Assembly (NCBI GenBank): GCA_014584305.1 | Contig: JACTND010000265.1 | Coordinates: forward strand, 1 to 53,052 | DNA from: Planctomycetota bacterium | Lineage (GTDB): Bacteria; Planctomycetota; Planctomycetia; Pirellulales; Pirellulaceae | Direction: 5' to 3' | DNA: 53,052 bases | Part shown: piece by piece, positions 1-8,636 of the stretch | How positions within the stretch are numbered: position 1 is the stretch's first letter | How the letters are laid out: each line of letters starts with the position of its first letter | Program-made: the position numbers and the translations under genes | The notes under the pieces: model-generated | What the model was told of the DNA's origin: nothing | The model's input: the letters and a program-made list of their open reading frames with translations, nothing else | The model's database searches: none

Positions 1-1007
1 CGCGGCAAATGGCGGCCCAAACCTTCTGGCTTGTCGCGATGATCGTTCCATAGCTGTCGCGGAATCGGCGCGCAAGCCAAGAATTTCAAGGAGTGAAAGA
101 GATTGTCGTATTGCTCGTCCCGGTAGCGCCGGCCGGCGGCCAACGAGCATTCCACTGCCCGCTGTCCTAACATCTGTCCCCAAGGAATCTCGCCGAATCG
201 CTCGGGAAACTTCGTAATGATGCGATAACTAAATTCCCAATCGCGATCATTTCCTTGCGCCTTGCCAGATCGGCGGACCAGCGAGTAGGCGCTGATGACG
301 AAAAACAGGCTGACGCCGATGACGGACAGCCATGCCAGCACCGTAATGGGCCGAATGCGATTTCGGCCGATTACCCAGTACCAGGCAATCGGCAGCGCCA
401 CCATCGCCGACAAAATCGTGCGCCGGCCACCGCCCGACATGACACCCATCACGATAGCCAACACAAAACAACCCAAGAGCGCCATCTGCCAAAACGGGTT
501 CGCTCGATCGCGATGCCAGGCCAGAAATGCGATCACAATGGCAATGGCGGTCGCTTTCGTCGCCACGTGAAAAATAATCTGTGCCAACCCGACAATCGGG
601 GGCCGAAACACGACGCCAAAGGAAAAGAGCACGGCCATGAAAATCATGAACGTCAACACATCACGACGGACCGGTGGCCATTTCACGAACATGCGATTGG
701 CGATCGTTCCCGCGGTGCGTCGCAAATGCCGGTGCGCCACATAAAAGGCCAGAAAAAACGCGCTGGCCATCAATATGTAGGAACGGTAGTCCTCGCGGGT
801 GTAATCGTAAATACCGACCAATACCCACGGGTTGACCGCAGAATCGATCGCGGAAACACCGACGAATACGAGGGCACCACCCAAGAAAAAATTCGTCGGC
901 GTCATCAAGTCGTTGCGGCGGCGAATATATGGAACAACCACCGCCCAAATGCACGCCAAGATGACAATAACGCCGAAGATCAATAATTCATCGGTCGGTT
1001 TCAGCAT
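1..1007 (-). CDS. Wzy-like oligosaccharide repeat-unit polymerase (partial, C-terminus outside window)
   Basis: About 335 codons are open from an ATG at 1007 to the window edge, so the C-terminus is missing. AGGA lies 7 nt upstream of this ATG. The protein is very hydrophobic: a membrane segment starts at residue 9 (LLIFGVIVILACIW) and several more follow. A GGGRRTIL motif sits between membrane segments, and the visible end carries PIPRQLWNDHRDKPEGLG, which resembles the conserved P-R-x-x-W-x-x-K-P-x-G loop of O-antigen or oligosaccharide repeat-unit polymerases. In that family the enzyme joins lipid-linked repeat units at the outer face of the inner membrane. It is the last visible gene of the polysaccharide locus and fits the Wzx flippase gene at 6197. 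The family call rests on topology and short motifs, since Wzy proteins are poorly conserved. Confidence 0.75.
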   Translation of the reverse strand, partial: MLKPTDELLIFGVIVILACIWAVVVPYIRRRNDLMTPTNFFLGGALVFVGVSAIDSAVNPWVLVGIYDYTREDYRSYILMASAFFLAFYVAHRHLRRTAGTIANRMFVKWPPVRRDVLTFMIFMAVLFSFGVVFRPPIVGLAQIIFHVATKATAIAIVIAFLAWHRDRANPFWQMALLGCFVLAIVMGVMSGGGRRTILSAMVALPIAWYWVIGRNRIRPITVLAWLSVIGVSLFFVISAYSLVRRSGKAQGNDRDWEFSYRIITKFPERFGEIPWGQMLGQRAVECSLAAGRRYRDEQYDNLFHSLKFLACAPIPRQLWNDHRDKPEGLGRHLP

Positions 1008-1151
1008 GATTTGTCCTATCCGATTTCTTCGTAGCCGACCTTCGGCACCAGTGACGTCCGGCAATACTCAGATCTGTATAACGGACTGACACTGCTAGTG
1101 GCAACATCATTCCGACACAACTGGACATCCCCACCGCATCGGCAATGCCGT

Positions 1152-2069
1152 TCATGTAGGTGTTGTTAACCAATGATCCAACGGACGGTCGAGCAGCTTC
1201 GACAGCGCGCGAACATCCTCTTCATAATATACGTGCAACGCGTGCAGCAACGACGTCGGCAACCGCGGCGGAGCATTTCTGCACACGGGTGCCAGCAGCC
1301 AACGGTCAACCGCTTTGGCGAAGCCCCGTCGCATTGTGGACAGCCAATCGCGCTTAGCCTGATAATACATCGAACCGGCGGGGCGCTGACGGCTTCCTTC
1401 ATACAGCCAGCGGCGGATCCGCAGCCTCCGTATCGAATAGGGCGCTTGCATCGGCTTTTCCGATTTTGCCGGACTGTCAAAATCGACTGAGACGCCAACG
1501 AACGCATAGATTTGGCGCAGGATCGTATCTCGTTGGTTTCGCACATCCTCCAGGAATTCAATGCGCATCTGCTCGGGCGGAAAACATTCGCGGAACCGCA
1601 CCAGGTGACGTGCATAGAGGCCAAACTCCAGAACCTCTCTCGCGCGCGGGTATCCTGCCGGGTACTCGCCGCGCACCAATTTCTCCAACCCGGCCTGGGC
1701 AGGCGCGATCGGCAACAACCCCGTGGCCATATAGTGAAAATATCCCGATATTGCCCGCTCCACAGGATGGCGGAGAATAACCAACAGTTTGCACTGCGGC
1801 ATGGCCCGCGCCATCCACCTAGCCGCTGGTTCCGTTCCCAACACGTTCGGCCGCTTGACACCAATCACTTGATCCGAACGGCTGTCCACAAAATGCCGGG
1901 CAAACCGTTCTAAGGCTTTCCCTTCCAGCGGTTCTTCTTCGCAAAAGGCAATCTCCTCGCGGGGCATGAAAACCTGCGGATGACTGCGCAAGCAGTTAAG
2001 CAAGTAAGTGGAGCCTGCCTTCTGCGCGCCGATCACGGCAAAATCGGGAAGCCTCAATGGCGACGTCAT
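1152..2069 (-). CDS. Sulfotransferase (PAPS-dependent, polysaccharide locus)
   Basis: This 305-residue protein is a cytoplasmic-type sulfotransferase that would move sulfate from PAPS to a sugar hydroxyl or amine. The 5'-phosphosulfate loop VIGAQKAGSTYLL lies near residue 14, and the 3'-phosphate motif LRHPVERAISGYF (R-x-P-x-x-R-x-x-S) near residue 100. These are the two PAPS-binding signatures of the NDST/heparan-type fold. I chose the ATG at 2069 because it overlaps the TGA of the upstream glycosyltransferase (ATGA), although an in-frame start exists at 2099. It is one of five sulfotransferases interleaved with glycan genes. The acceptor is unknown. The low similarity among the five suggests different acceptor positions rather than simple duplicates. 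Confidence 0.9.
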   Translation of the reverse strand: MTSPLRLPDFAVIGAQKAGSTYLLNCLRSHPQVFMPREEIAFCEEEPLEGKALERFARHFVDSRSDQVIGVKRPNVLGTEPAARWMARAMPQCKLLVILRHPVERAISGYFHYMATGLLPIAPAQAGLEKLVRGEYPAGYPRAREVLEFGLYARHLVRFRECFPPEQMRIEFLEDVRNQRDTILRQIYAFVGVSVDFDSPAKSEKPMQAPYSIRRLRIRRWLYEGSRQRPAGSMYYQAKRDWLSTMRRGFAKAVDRWLLAPVCRNAPPRLPTSLLHALHVYYEEDVRALSKLLDRPLDHWLTTPT

Positions 2070-3235
2070 GGGTTTGCGCGGACTTTCTTTCGTCCGCACT
2101 GTTGATGCGCATAGCGAATTGCCGCTTCCATGCCATCCACCATCTGAGGCAAGGTGAACCGCTGAGCCACACTGGCCGCAGCACCGGCCGCCAATCTGGT
2201 CCGCAGCGCATCATCCTCCAAACAGCGGCTTAATTGTGTCGTCAGTTCCTCCAGCGAGTCATCCGCATAGTCCAAGCCGTTGACTTCCGGGTGAAACGCT
2301 TCGATTTCAGGATTCTGTCGGGCGCGATGGCGACTGGTGATAACTGGTAATCCGTACAGCAGGGCATGTATTAGACTTAAGCCAATATTCGCCGGATAAC
2401 AGAACACGCGCGCCGTCAAAAACCACGGCGCCAGTTCGCGTTCATTGTAAATTGCCCCCAACAATCGCAGGTGGCGGCTCACCCCCAATCGTTCGGCTCG
2501 CGCGCGCAATTGCGACAGGTATTCCGGCGTCCCGCCGCCGATGATCGCCGCCAGTGCATTGGGTACACGTTGAACGACGTGCGGCAAGGCGTCGATCAAA
2601 CGGTCAACTCGATTGTTGGGATCCAAACGAGAGACGTACAAGATTACCGATCGGTCCCGCAGGTCGTGTTGATCACTCCACGATTTCAAGGCCGCAGGGT
2701 CGCTCCACGCTTCACGCGCCGTTACAATCTCCGTCCGATCCAAGGTATTGAGCGCGACAAACAACCGCGACGGTTCGAAGCCTTGCGCCACGTATTTTTC
2801 GCGGGTGTCATGATTGTAAAACAGGAGCGCCGTCGCCCAATCGGACAAACTCGCGCGGAACTTGAAGTTCAAGCCGTCCCCTCGTTTCGAGTACCCGTGC
2901 CCCCACAATACAGTCCCCACGCCATTGGCGCGCGCCCGCACCAGTCCCGGCAGCAACGACCAGTACCGCGCGTTCCAGGTCAGCATCAACACATCGCAAT
3001 GTTTGCGCGCGGCCTTGGTCCATTGCGGCGCGTGATAACAGGCCACCGCGCGACCGAGGCGAAAATAGCGCAAGGGGTAGGGCGTCGCGCGAAATCCATC
3101 GGGCGGCGCATTGGGCAAATCGCGGCGCGTTCCATAGATCACGTGCAGATCGATACCCGGCCGCGCGGCCAACTCGCGAAACACAGGAATGCGATACTTG
3201 GCCAGCGATGGCTGCTGCAAGAGGACACGAATCAT
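2066..3235 (-). CDS. Glycosyltransferase, GT4-like (group 1)
   Basis: This 389-residue protein has the layout of a GT-B glycosyltransferase. The N-terminal half begins MIRVLLQQPSLAKYRIPVF, and the C-terminal nucleotide-sugar domain contains ILYVSRLDPNNRVDRLIDAL and GLPVITSRHRARQNPEIEAF. The usual E-x7-E motif is altered: the first glutamate region reads GLSLIHALLYGLPV, with a histidine where many GT4 enzymes have glutamate. The ATG at 3235 is preferred because it forms an ATGA overlap with the stop of the methyltransferase gene; the 30 residues in frame upstream lie inside that gene. The next gene also starts by ATGA overlap, so three genes (3978 to 1152) form one translationally coupled block. 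Donor and acceptor sugars cannot be read from the sequence. Confidence 0.9.
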   Translation of the reverse strand: MIRVLLQQPSLAKYRIPVFRELAARPGIDLHVIYGTRRDLPNAPPDGFRATPYPLRYFRLGRAVACYHAPQWTKAARKHCDVLMLTWNARYWSLLPGLVRARANGVGTVLWGHGYSKRGDGLNFKFRASLSDWATALLFYNHDTREKYVAQGFEPSRLFVALNTLDRTEIVTAREAWSDPAALKSWSDQHDLRDRSVILYVSRLDPNNRVDRLIDALPHVVQRVPNALAAIIGGGTPEYLSQLRARAERLGVSRHLRLLGAIYNERELAPWFLTARVFCYPANIGLSLIHALLYGLPVITSRHRARQNPEIEAFHPEVNGLDYADDSLEELTTQLSRCLEDDALRTRLAAGAAASVAQRFTLPQMVDGMEAAIRYAHQQCGRKKVRANP

Positions 3236-3978
3236 TGAATTTGTTTGCGCCCGAATGCCAACAATGTCGTACGGAACCACGGCGGTAACAACGGCTGCAA
3301 GGACGCGGCGGCGCGATAGAGCCACGCGGAAAATGCTAAATATCCCGGTTCTGCTTCATAGGCGAACACAACCGACTCCAGCCCGTGGCGGCGCATGGTT
3401 TTCGCCAACCGCGAGCGCGTGTTGCAGCGATAGACCGTCGGGAACACGTCCTCTTCCTTTCGATCGTCTTGCGCAACACGCAACACGCGCGCGTGCATTC
3501 GATTGGGAATCAACCGCGCCGCCAACGCCACATAGCTCCAAGCATTCGGCGTTCGGAGTCCGATGATTCCCCCCGGCTTGAGCACGCGTTGTACTTCGCC
3601 AAAAAATGCATCAGGGTCCGTCACGTGTTCCATCACAAAATCAGAGACGATGAAATCAACCGAGGAATCATCCAACGGCCAGCGATCGAGGTGCTCGATC
3701 AAGCGGAATTCATCAATAAATGGATTCTGGATGCCTGCCGCATCGACATCGATACCAATCACGCGGCGATGCGCCCCGCGCAATTCTTGCAGTTGCCGTC
3801 GGTAGGCGCTGGGGTCATCTTGCCGTTTGCCGCGACCACAGCCCAAGTCCAGAATTGTCCCTTCCAATGGCAACAGGGCTTGAATCCGTTGATAAAACTG
3901 CACGGTTCCGTCGATGCGGGTGAATCCCCCCCAAGTGTGTTCGGGAAAGACACGACTGATGATGTTACTTTTGGACAT
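3232..3978 (-). CDS. Class I SAM-dependent methyltransferase
   Basis: This 248-residue protein has a Rossmann-type methyltransferase core. Motif I ILDLGCGRG lies near residue 42, motif II GIDVDAAGI near residue 74, and FIVSDFVMEHVTDPDAFF followed by VLKPGGIIGLRTPN covers motifs IV to VI. This pattern is typical of the Methyltransf_11/23 families. Given its place between a GT56-like and a GT4-like transferase, it probably O- or N-methylates a sugar of the repeat unit or caps the chain, but the substrate is inferred from context only. The ATG at 3978 is the first in frame. A 121-bp spacer with no gene separates it from the upstream transferase, so it may begin a new translational block in the same transcript. 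Confidence 0.9.
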   Translation of the reverse strand: MSKSNIISRVFPEHTWGGFTRIDGTVQFYQRIQALLPLEGTILDLGCGRGKRQDDPSAYRRQLQELRGAHRRVIGIDVDAAGIQNPFIDEFRLIEHLDRWPLDDSSVDFIVSDFVMEHVTDPDAFFGEVQRVLKPGGIIGLRTPNAWSYVALAARLIPNRMHARVLRVAQDDRKEEDVFPTVYRCNTRSRLAKTMRRHGLESVVFAYEAEPGYLAFSAWLYRAAASLQPLLPPWFRTTLLAFGRKQIQ

Positions 3979-4099
3979 GGAATCGAATACGTATCGCGTT
4001 AACGTATGGCCGCCTGCAATTACGGTTTTGGATTGGGTGGGACTCTAGGGGTGAATCCAAACGAAAGCGAGTCGCCAGCCGATCGGGAATTGCAGTCGC

Positions 4100-5200
4100 T
4101 CACGCTGTCAAAAAATGGATCCATTCCTGCCGCATGACCTCTGGATCGAGAAACTTCTCGATTTGCCGCTTGGACTCGTGCCGAACGGTGGAACTCCATT
4201 GTTGCAAAAGGGCATCGACGGACGGGTACTGATCCAAATCCGTCAGCGTGCCCGTATGGACGCCCAAACGTTCGAGCCATTTTCGATTAAAACCATCCTC
4301 GGCCAACAGCACGACCGCCTCATTCAGCAGAGCGCAGTTGATGGCTCCCAGACCCGCTTGTCCCGTCTGCGGCACGATCAACAGATCCACCGATTTGAGC
4401 ACGCGCCAATAGAGTCGAATGTCCAGCAACTCGTCAAAACTGACAAAGCGATCGCCAAACAATTCCCGTCCGCGCGCTTTCACGCGCGAAACATAATCAG
4501 GATCAGTAATCGAATAATTGAGGAAGGCAATGACGCGAATCGACTCGTTCCCCGAGCGCGACAGACGGTCGAACAATTCGAGATGCCGATTCACCGGCGC
4601 CGCGTGGATACCGACCATCACCGTTGTTAGGTGGTCGTCAAAGTAGGGATCGCAGTTGACGCGAGCCGCCGTCATGTCTTCCGGCGGATCGTACTTTACT
4701 AAATCCAACGGCGCGCGTACGCCGAACGACTCCAACCGCTGGCGGTCTTCCTCCATCAAACAGCCGATGCGATCGACCGACGAATAAATCCAGCGCTTGA
4801 TCCAGCGCTGCACGTGCCCGCTCCAACCGCGTCCCAACGAGACTCCTGGACCCCAACAAATCCACTTGTACTGCGCGCGGCGGATGGGTCTGGTGATCCA
4901 CGAGACGCCAAAAAACACATCGGCAAAGCCGTGCAAGACATAGGTTTCTCGCCGCCAGATTCTAGTTAACAGATACCAGAAAAGCTGCCAGCGATTTTTC
5001 AGGAAGTGAATGCGTTGTGGGTCGCCGACGTTCGACAGGTATTCCCCGTGTTGTTCCGGAACGGCATGATAAACGACAAAGCGGTTGTCCAAGCCGGGCC
5101 GACTCAATCCGTCAAAATAGCGAACCTTCCGCGGATTGTGATGGACCCGCCGCGCAACAAACAGATGATAAATCAACGTGTCAGGCACAAGTGGTTGCAA
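4100..5200 (-). CDS. WecF-like 4-acetamido-4,6-dideoxygalactose transferase (GT56 candidate)
   Basis: This 366-residue protein resembles the TDP-Fuc4NAc:lipid II transferase family (WecF, GT56). It has a YHLF start and an early HH, ICWGPG mid-protein, and a late VPQTGQAGLGAINCALL segment that matches the Q-x-G-x-G donor region of that family. The start is a TTG at 5200 with AAGG 8 nt upstream; no ATG lies in frame nearby. The locus also encodes RfbA, RfbB and a sugar aminotransferase, which can make dTDP-4-amino-4,6-dideoxy sugars, the kind of donor WecF uses. Family and context agree, but the match is distant. An unrelated GT-B transferase remains possible. Confidence 0.65.
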   Translation of the reverse strand: MQPLVPDTLIYHLFVARRVHHNPRKVRYFDGLSRPGLDNRFVVYHAVPEQHGEYLSNVGDPQRIHFLKNRWQLFWYLLTRIWRRETYVLHGFADVFFGVSWITRPIRRAQYKWICWGPGVSLGRGWSGHVQRWIKRWIYSSVDRIGCLMEEDRQRLESFGVRAPLDLVKYDPPEDMTAARVNCDPYFDDHLTTVMVGIHAAPVNRHLELFDRLSRSGNESIRVIAFLNYSITDPDYVSRVKARGRELFGDRFVSFDELLDIRLYWRVLKSVDLLIVPQTGQAGLGAINCALLNEAVVLLAEDGFNRKWLERLGVHTGTLTDLDQYPSVDALLQQWSSTVRHESKRQIEKFLDPEVMRQEWIHFLTA

Positions 5201-5276
5201 ATGGTTCTGCCTTAGAAGCGGAGCATTTTGTACTTGCCGATCGCGCTGATCCGCGCGGTGCTGGACGTCAGTCGTT

Positions 5277-6158
5277 TTAGTCGTCGCATCCGAAGGTGGG
5301 GGCCAAGGTCCAAAAATCGCTCGGCTTGTTCATTTGCCCTAAAAACGTCGCCGTATCGCCACGCAATTGCTCGACAACGTACTCGTAGTCCGCCGCACGC
5401 CATCGTGGTTTTTTCACTTGCTCGTTCTTGAACAATGCCTTGAAACCTCCGCGCACGACGTTGGGCAACTTGTCGCGAATGTGGCGAAAACCCGGTGCGC
5501 GCCGCAACCAGCTCAAGAGGCGATGATCTTCCCGTTTGGCATCCGACGTATTAAATCGTTCATCGAGATTCCCCCAATCGACGTCGGGATTGATTTCCAA
5601 AAACTGGCAGACGCTTCGCAACTCGCTGGCCGGGTCCCGGCGATAGTCTTCCAAAAAGATGACGTGGATGCTGGCTTCTCCGTAGGCCTGAGCGTAGGCC
5701 TGATATTGGATCCAGTATCGGGAGCAATCGATCATATTGGGGCGCCGCACCGCTTCGGCGAAAGTGGAACTGTCGCGGTTGCGCCCCAAACGGTTTTCCA
5801 GCCAGGCCGACTCGATCCTTTGCACGGGGTCGCGGACCATGTAGATCAACTTGACATGTGGCAAATGCGCCTGCATCCGTTCCACCGTTCCGACCCATTT
5901 GGTAACCATGGCGTAAGTGACCCCAAATTCTCCGCGGGCGATCTGCTCAGGCTTTGCCGGGCGGAAGTGGTTCGCGTACCAATCCCAACCCAAGGCATAA
6001 CGATCGGGACGACTGAAGAAGTTGAGTTCCTTGGGAGTCGTAACAAAAACCTGGGGATGCCGCTGCAAGACGTGATACAACGTCGTGGTGCCGGCCTTGG
6101 CGGCGCCAATGCACAAAAAGTTCGGGGAGGCAATCGAGCGTGTCGTGGATGTTGTCAT
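5277..6158 (-). CDS. Sulfotransferase (PAPS-dependent, polysaccharide locus)
   Basis: This sulfotransferase-domain protein is 293 residues long from the ATG at 6158. The 5'-phosphosulfate loop is LCIGAAKAGTTTLYHVL near residue 14 and the 3'-phosphate motif is MVRDPVQRIESAW near residue 100. KELNFFSRPDRYALGWDWY and the late VIFLEDYRRDPASELRSVC segment are typical of the heparan-sulfotransferase-like family. A TTG at 6191, in frame and 3 nt after the flippase stop codon, is an alternative start that adds 11 residues; neither start has a strong ribosome-binding site. It follows the flippase gene closely and is presumably in the same transcript. Confidence 0.9.
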   Translation of the reverse strand: MTTSTTRSIASPNFLCIGAAKAGTTTLYHVLQRHPQVFVTTPKELNFFSRPDRYALGWDWYANHFRPAKPEQIARGEFGVTYAMVTKWVGTVERMQAHLPHVKLIYMVRDPVQRIESAWLENRLGRNRDSSTFAEAVRRPNMIDCSRYWIQYQAYAQAYGEASIHVIFLEDYRRDPASELRSVCQFLEINPDVDWGNLDERFNTSDAKREDHRLLSWLRRAPGFRHIRDKLPNVVRGGFKALFKNEQVKKPRWRAADYEYVVEQLRGDTATFLGQMNKPSDFWTLAPTFGCDD

Positions 6159-6196
6159 TTGCGGTAGCGCAATCTCTTTTTCCGTCGGCAACTAAC

Positions 6197-7723
6197 TCAA
6201 GGAGATTCGGCCCTGTACGCTTGCCCGGCACGCTTGCTGCCGAACAAACGCAGCACGTTCCAGGCATTGTGCCACGCTGTCAGACGCGTGACCGATGACA
6301 AGGCCACTATGCAGATTCCGCCGATGGAAAGCTGGAGCAGCAATCGTACCCAATCGGGTCCAGGCAACCACCAGCCGGAAAAATAGGTGACCGCGCCACT
6401 GAATACCGTAATCATTGCGATACCAGCAACATCGGAAACCTGTTCCGCGTATCGGTAATCCAACAACTGCCGCGATACCCAGGAGACTTGCAATGTACTG
6501 AGAGACAACGCTGCGATTTGTCCGCAGATCATCGCTTCGACGCCCCACGAGGCTGTAAAAAAAATGGTCGCCAACGTCAGTCCCTTCCGCAGCAATTGCG
6601 TCCGCAGTACCGCACCGGATTGGCCGATGGCGCGAAAGGCGTTCAAATTCGCTGACTGCAGCGGGACCAAAGCGCCCACCGCGCACAGAAGCTGGAAGTA
6701 CGGAATTGCCGGGCGCCATTTGTCGGAAAAAACGACGGGAATCAGCGGATCGGCTACGGCTGCCATCAGGGCCATCACCGAAAACATCGAGAAAGCTGTA
6801 AGGCGAAAGGCCTCGCGCAGCCCGCGCTTGAGACGCTCGCGATCGGTTTGCACTCGGGCCAGCGCGGGAAACGTGACATGGTTTACGGCCATCAGAAAAT
6901 TGCCCATGGGCAAGACTTGCAACGAATGCGCTTGACGATAATAGCCAACCTGAGCCTTGCTGTAGTACAAACCGATCACCAGCAAGTACAGGTTTTGATA
7001 GATCGCATCCAGAATCGCCGCCGCCAGCAAATTGGATCCGAACGGCAACATGCGAAACAGTCGTTGAAAACTGAACTGCCAAGTGGGACGCCAGGCGTCC
7101 AAGCACCATAGCATAATGGAACGGACGACCTGCATGGACACCATTTGACCGACGAGACTCCACACGCCGTATCCACACCAAGCCAGGCCGATGCCAATCG
7201 CGCCTGACGTCACGGTCGCGGTCCAGTTCGCAACCAGGAGCGCGCGGAAATTCAGGGCTCGTGTCAAGACGTTGACTTGAACCATACTGAACGCGGCAAA
7301 GATGACATTCAAACTGAGGATGCGCAACAACCAGGTCAACTCGTCGGCCTGGTAGATCCATGCAACTAGCGGCGCCAAGAAGTAAATGATCACCCACAGG
7401 ACACAGGAGACCGCCAGGTTGAAGTAGAACATGGACGATTCGTCCAATTGGTCGGCGTCCTGCTTTTGAATGAGCGATTTGCCGAACCCTCCGTCCGAGA
7501 TCGCATTCGAGACGGCAATGAAAACCGTTAGTATTCCGATCGCCCCAAAATCTTCGGGCAACAGCAGACGCGCCAGGACGACCATCACCAGCAATTGAAT
7601 GCCTTGCTGGCCAAATCGCGCGACAAAGTTCCACAATACGCCGCGCGCCGTCCGTTCTTTTAAGGACCGCTCGCGGTCCCGACCCTTGGCCGAGTTGGAC
7701 GCAGGATTCGATTCGTCGCTCAT
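6197..7723 (-). CDS. Wzx-type polysaccharide flippase (MOP superfamily, WzxC-like)
   Basis: This 508-residue integral membrane protein has about 12 to 14 hydrophobic segments. The N-terminal ARGVLWNFVARFGQQGIQLL followed by LARLLLPEDFGAIGI is a hallmark of the WzxC/polysaccharide-biosynthesis export family. These proteins flip undecaprenyl-linked repeat units across the inner membrane. The ATG at 7723 overlaps the stop codon of the upstream sulfotransferase (ATGA). With the polymerase at 1-1007 it makes up the core of a Wzx/Wzy-dependent pathway. A chain-length regulator and an initiating phosphoglycosyltransferase are not seen in the window. Confidence 0.92.
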   Translation of the reverse strand: MSDESNPASNSAKGRDRERSLKERTARGVLWNFVARFGQQGIQLLVMVVLARLLLPEDFGAIGILTVFIAVSNAISDGGFGKSLIQKQDADQLDESSMFYFNLAVSCVLWVIIYFLAPLVAWIYQADELTWLLRILSLNVIFAAFSMVQVNVLTRALNFRALLVANWTATVTSGAIGIGLAWCGYGVWSLVGQMVSMQVVRSIMLWCLDAWRPTWQFSFQRLFRMLPFGSNLLAAAILDAIYQNLYLLVIGLYYSKAQVGYYRQAHSLQVLPMGNFLMAVNHVTFPALARVQTDRERLKRGLREAFRLTAFSMFSVMALMAAVADPLIPVVFSDKWRPAIPYFQLLCAVGALVPLQSANLNAFRAIGQSGAVLRTQLLRKGLTLATIFFTASWGVEAMICGQIAALSLSTLQVSWVSRQLLDYRYAEQVSDVAGIAMITVFSGAVTYFSGWWLPGPDWVRLLLQLSIGGICIVALSSVTRLTAWHNAWNVLRLFGSKRAGQAYRAESP

Positions 7724-8634
7724 CGTTCGTCACCGGACCCTGCTGCCGCTTGATCCACGGCATTCCATTCCAACGCATGGCCGAGAAACTCAGCGAGGGC
7801 CTGATTGTGCGGGCGATAGAACGATTGCAGCCGCTCGCACAACGATGGTTCGATCTGGTTGATATAAGGCCGTTCGTTGTACTTGGCGATTTGAGGAAGT
7901 CCGGGTGGAAACGGATCCACATCTATGAAGCGGCAGACCTGTTCCAAACACACGTGCGCATTGCGGTTGAGCTCTTCGGTTTCGATCACCAAGAGCTGTT
8001 GGCGGGGAAAGGACTGCAAGTACGGTTGCAACTGCCGCCAATATAAACCCCGTCGAATCAAACTAGGCTCTTGCGGCGCGTCGGCAGAATCCACGAATGG
8101 AAACTCTTGCTCGATCAACGACTCAAACGAGGCCATTTGACCATTCGGGCGCAACAGCGATTCCAGCGTGCGCCATTCGTCAATATCCACCTTGGCATTC
8201 CGATAGTTTGGATTCGTTTTCCAAATGTCGCGAAAACTGTTCCAATGGGAAAACGCGCGCGCAACCGGTTCGCGAACCAAGACGATCAATTTCATGGCCG
8301 GATCGAACTCGCGGATCAGCGCCGCCGAGTCGGCGCGATACAAGTACCGCGGACTGGCCTCGAAGGTCATTTGTCCCGATCGCATCGTGTTCCGCAAAGG
8401 AAAGTGCGCCAAATAAAACGCGTTGCCGCGACGCCGGCGATGAGGGTGGCTGAAGAAACACACTTCTTTCATCAAGGGCGGTACGATCTGAGGATGCTGG
8501 ACTAGATAGTGAAACAACGAGGTTGTTCCAGCCTTCTGCGCACCGATAATCAGGAAGCTAGGCCGCGCGCGCAGCCCTAACCAACTCGTCGCATACCGGG
8601 CGGCGTAACGAATCCGTTGGCTTACTTTGGCCAT
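7720..8634 (-). CDS. Sulfotransferase (PAPS-dependent, polysaccharide locus)
   Basis: This 304-residue sulfotransferase has the PAPS loop LIIGAQKAGTTSLFHYL near residue 27 and the 3'-phosphate motif LVREPVARAFSHW near residue 115. Its histidine/arginine-rich SHPHRRRRGNAF segment follows the KEVCFF region that in related enzymes lies near the acceptor. The ATG at 8634 starts 2 nt after the stop of the preceding gene. A reading-frame extension to 8823 is inside that gene and has no family similarity, so I rejected it. The gene ends in an ATGA overlap with the flippase, tying its expression to export. Confidence 0.9.
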   Translation of the reverse strand: MAKVSQRIRYAARYATSWLGLRARPSFLIIGAQKAGTTSLFHYLVQHPQIVPPLMKEVCFFSHPHRRRRGNAFYLAHFPLRNTMRSGQMTFEASPRYLYRADSAALIREFDPAMKLIVLVREPVARAFSHWNSFRDIWKTNPNYRNAKVDIDEWRTLESLLRPNGQMASFESLIEQEFPFVDSADAPQEPSLIRRGLYWRQLQPYLQSFPRQQLLVIETEELNRNAHVCLEQVCRFIDVDPFPPGLPQIAKYNERPYINQIEPSLCERLQSFYRPHNQALAEFLGHALEWNAVDQAAAGSGDER

Positions 8635-8636
8635 AA

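Noticed and set aside
255-986. 243-codon plus-strand frame at the left edge
   Set aside because: It lies antisense to the Wzy-like membrane protein, has an arginine/histidine-rich composition typical of shadow frames, and shows no family motif.
6192-7922. 576-codon minus-strand frame overlapping the flippase
   Set aside because: The frame at 6197-7723 gives a coherent Wzx membrane protein; this one is Arg/Ser-rich with no family match.
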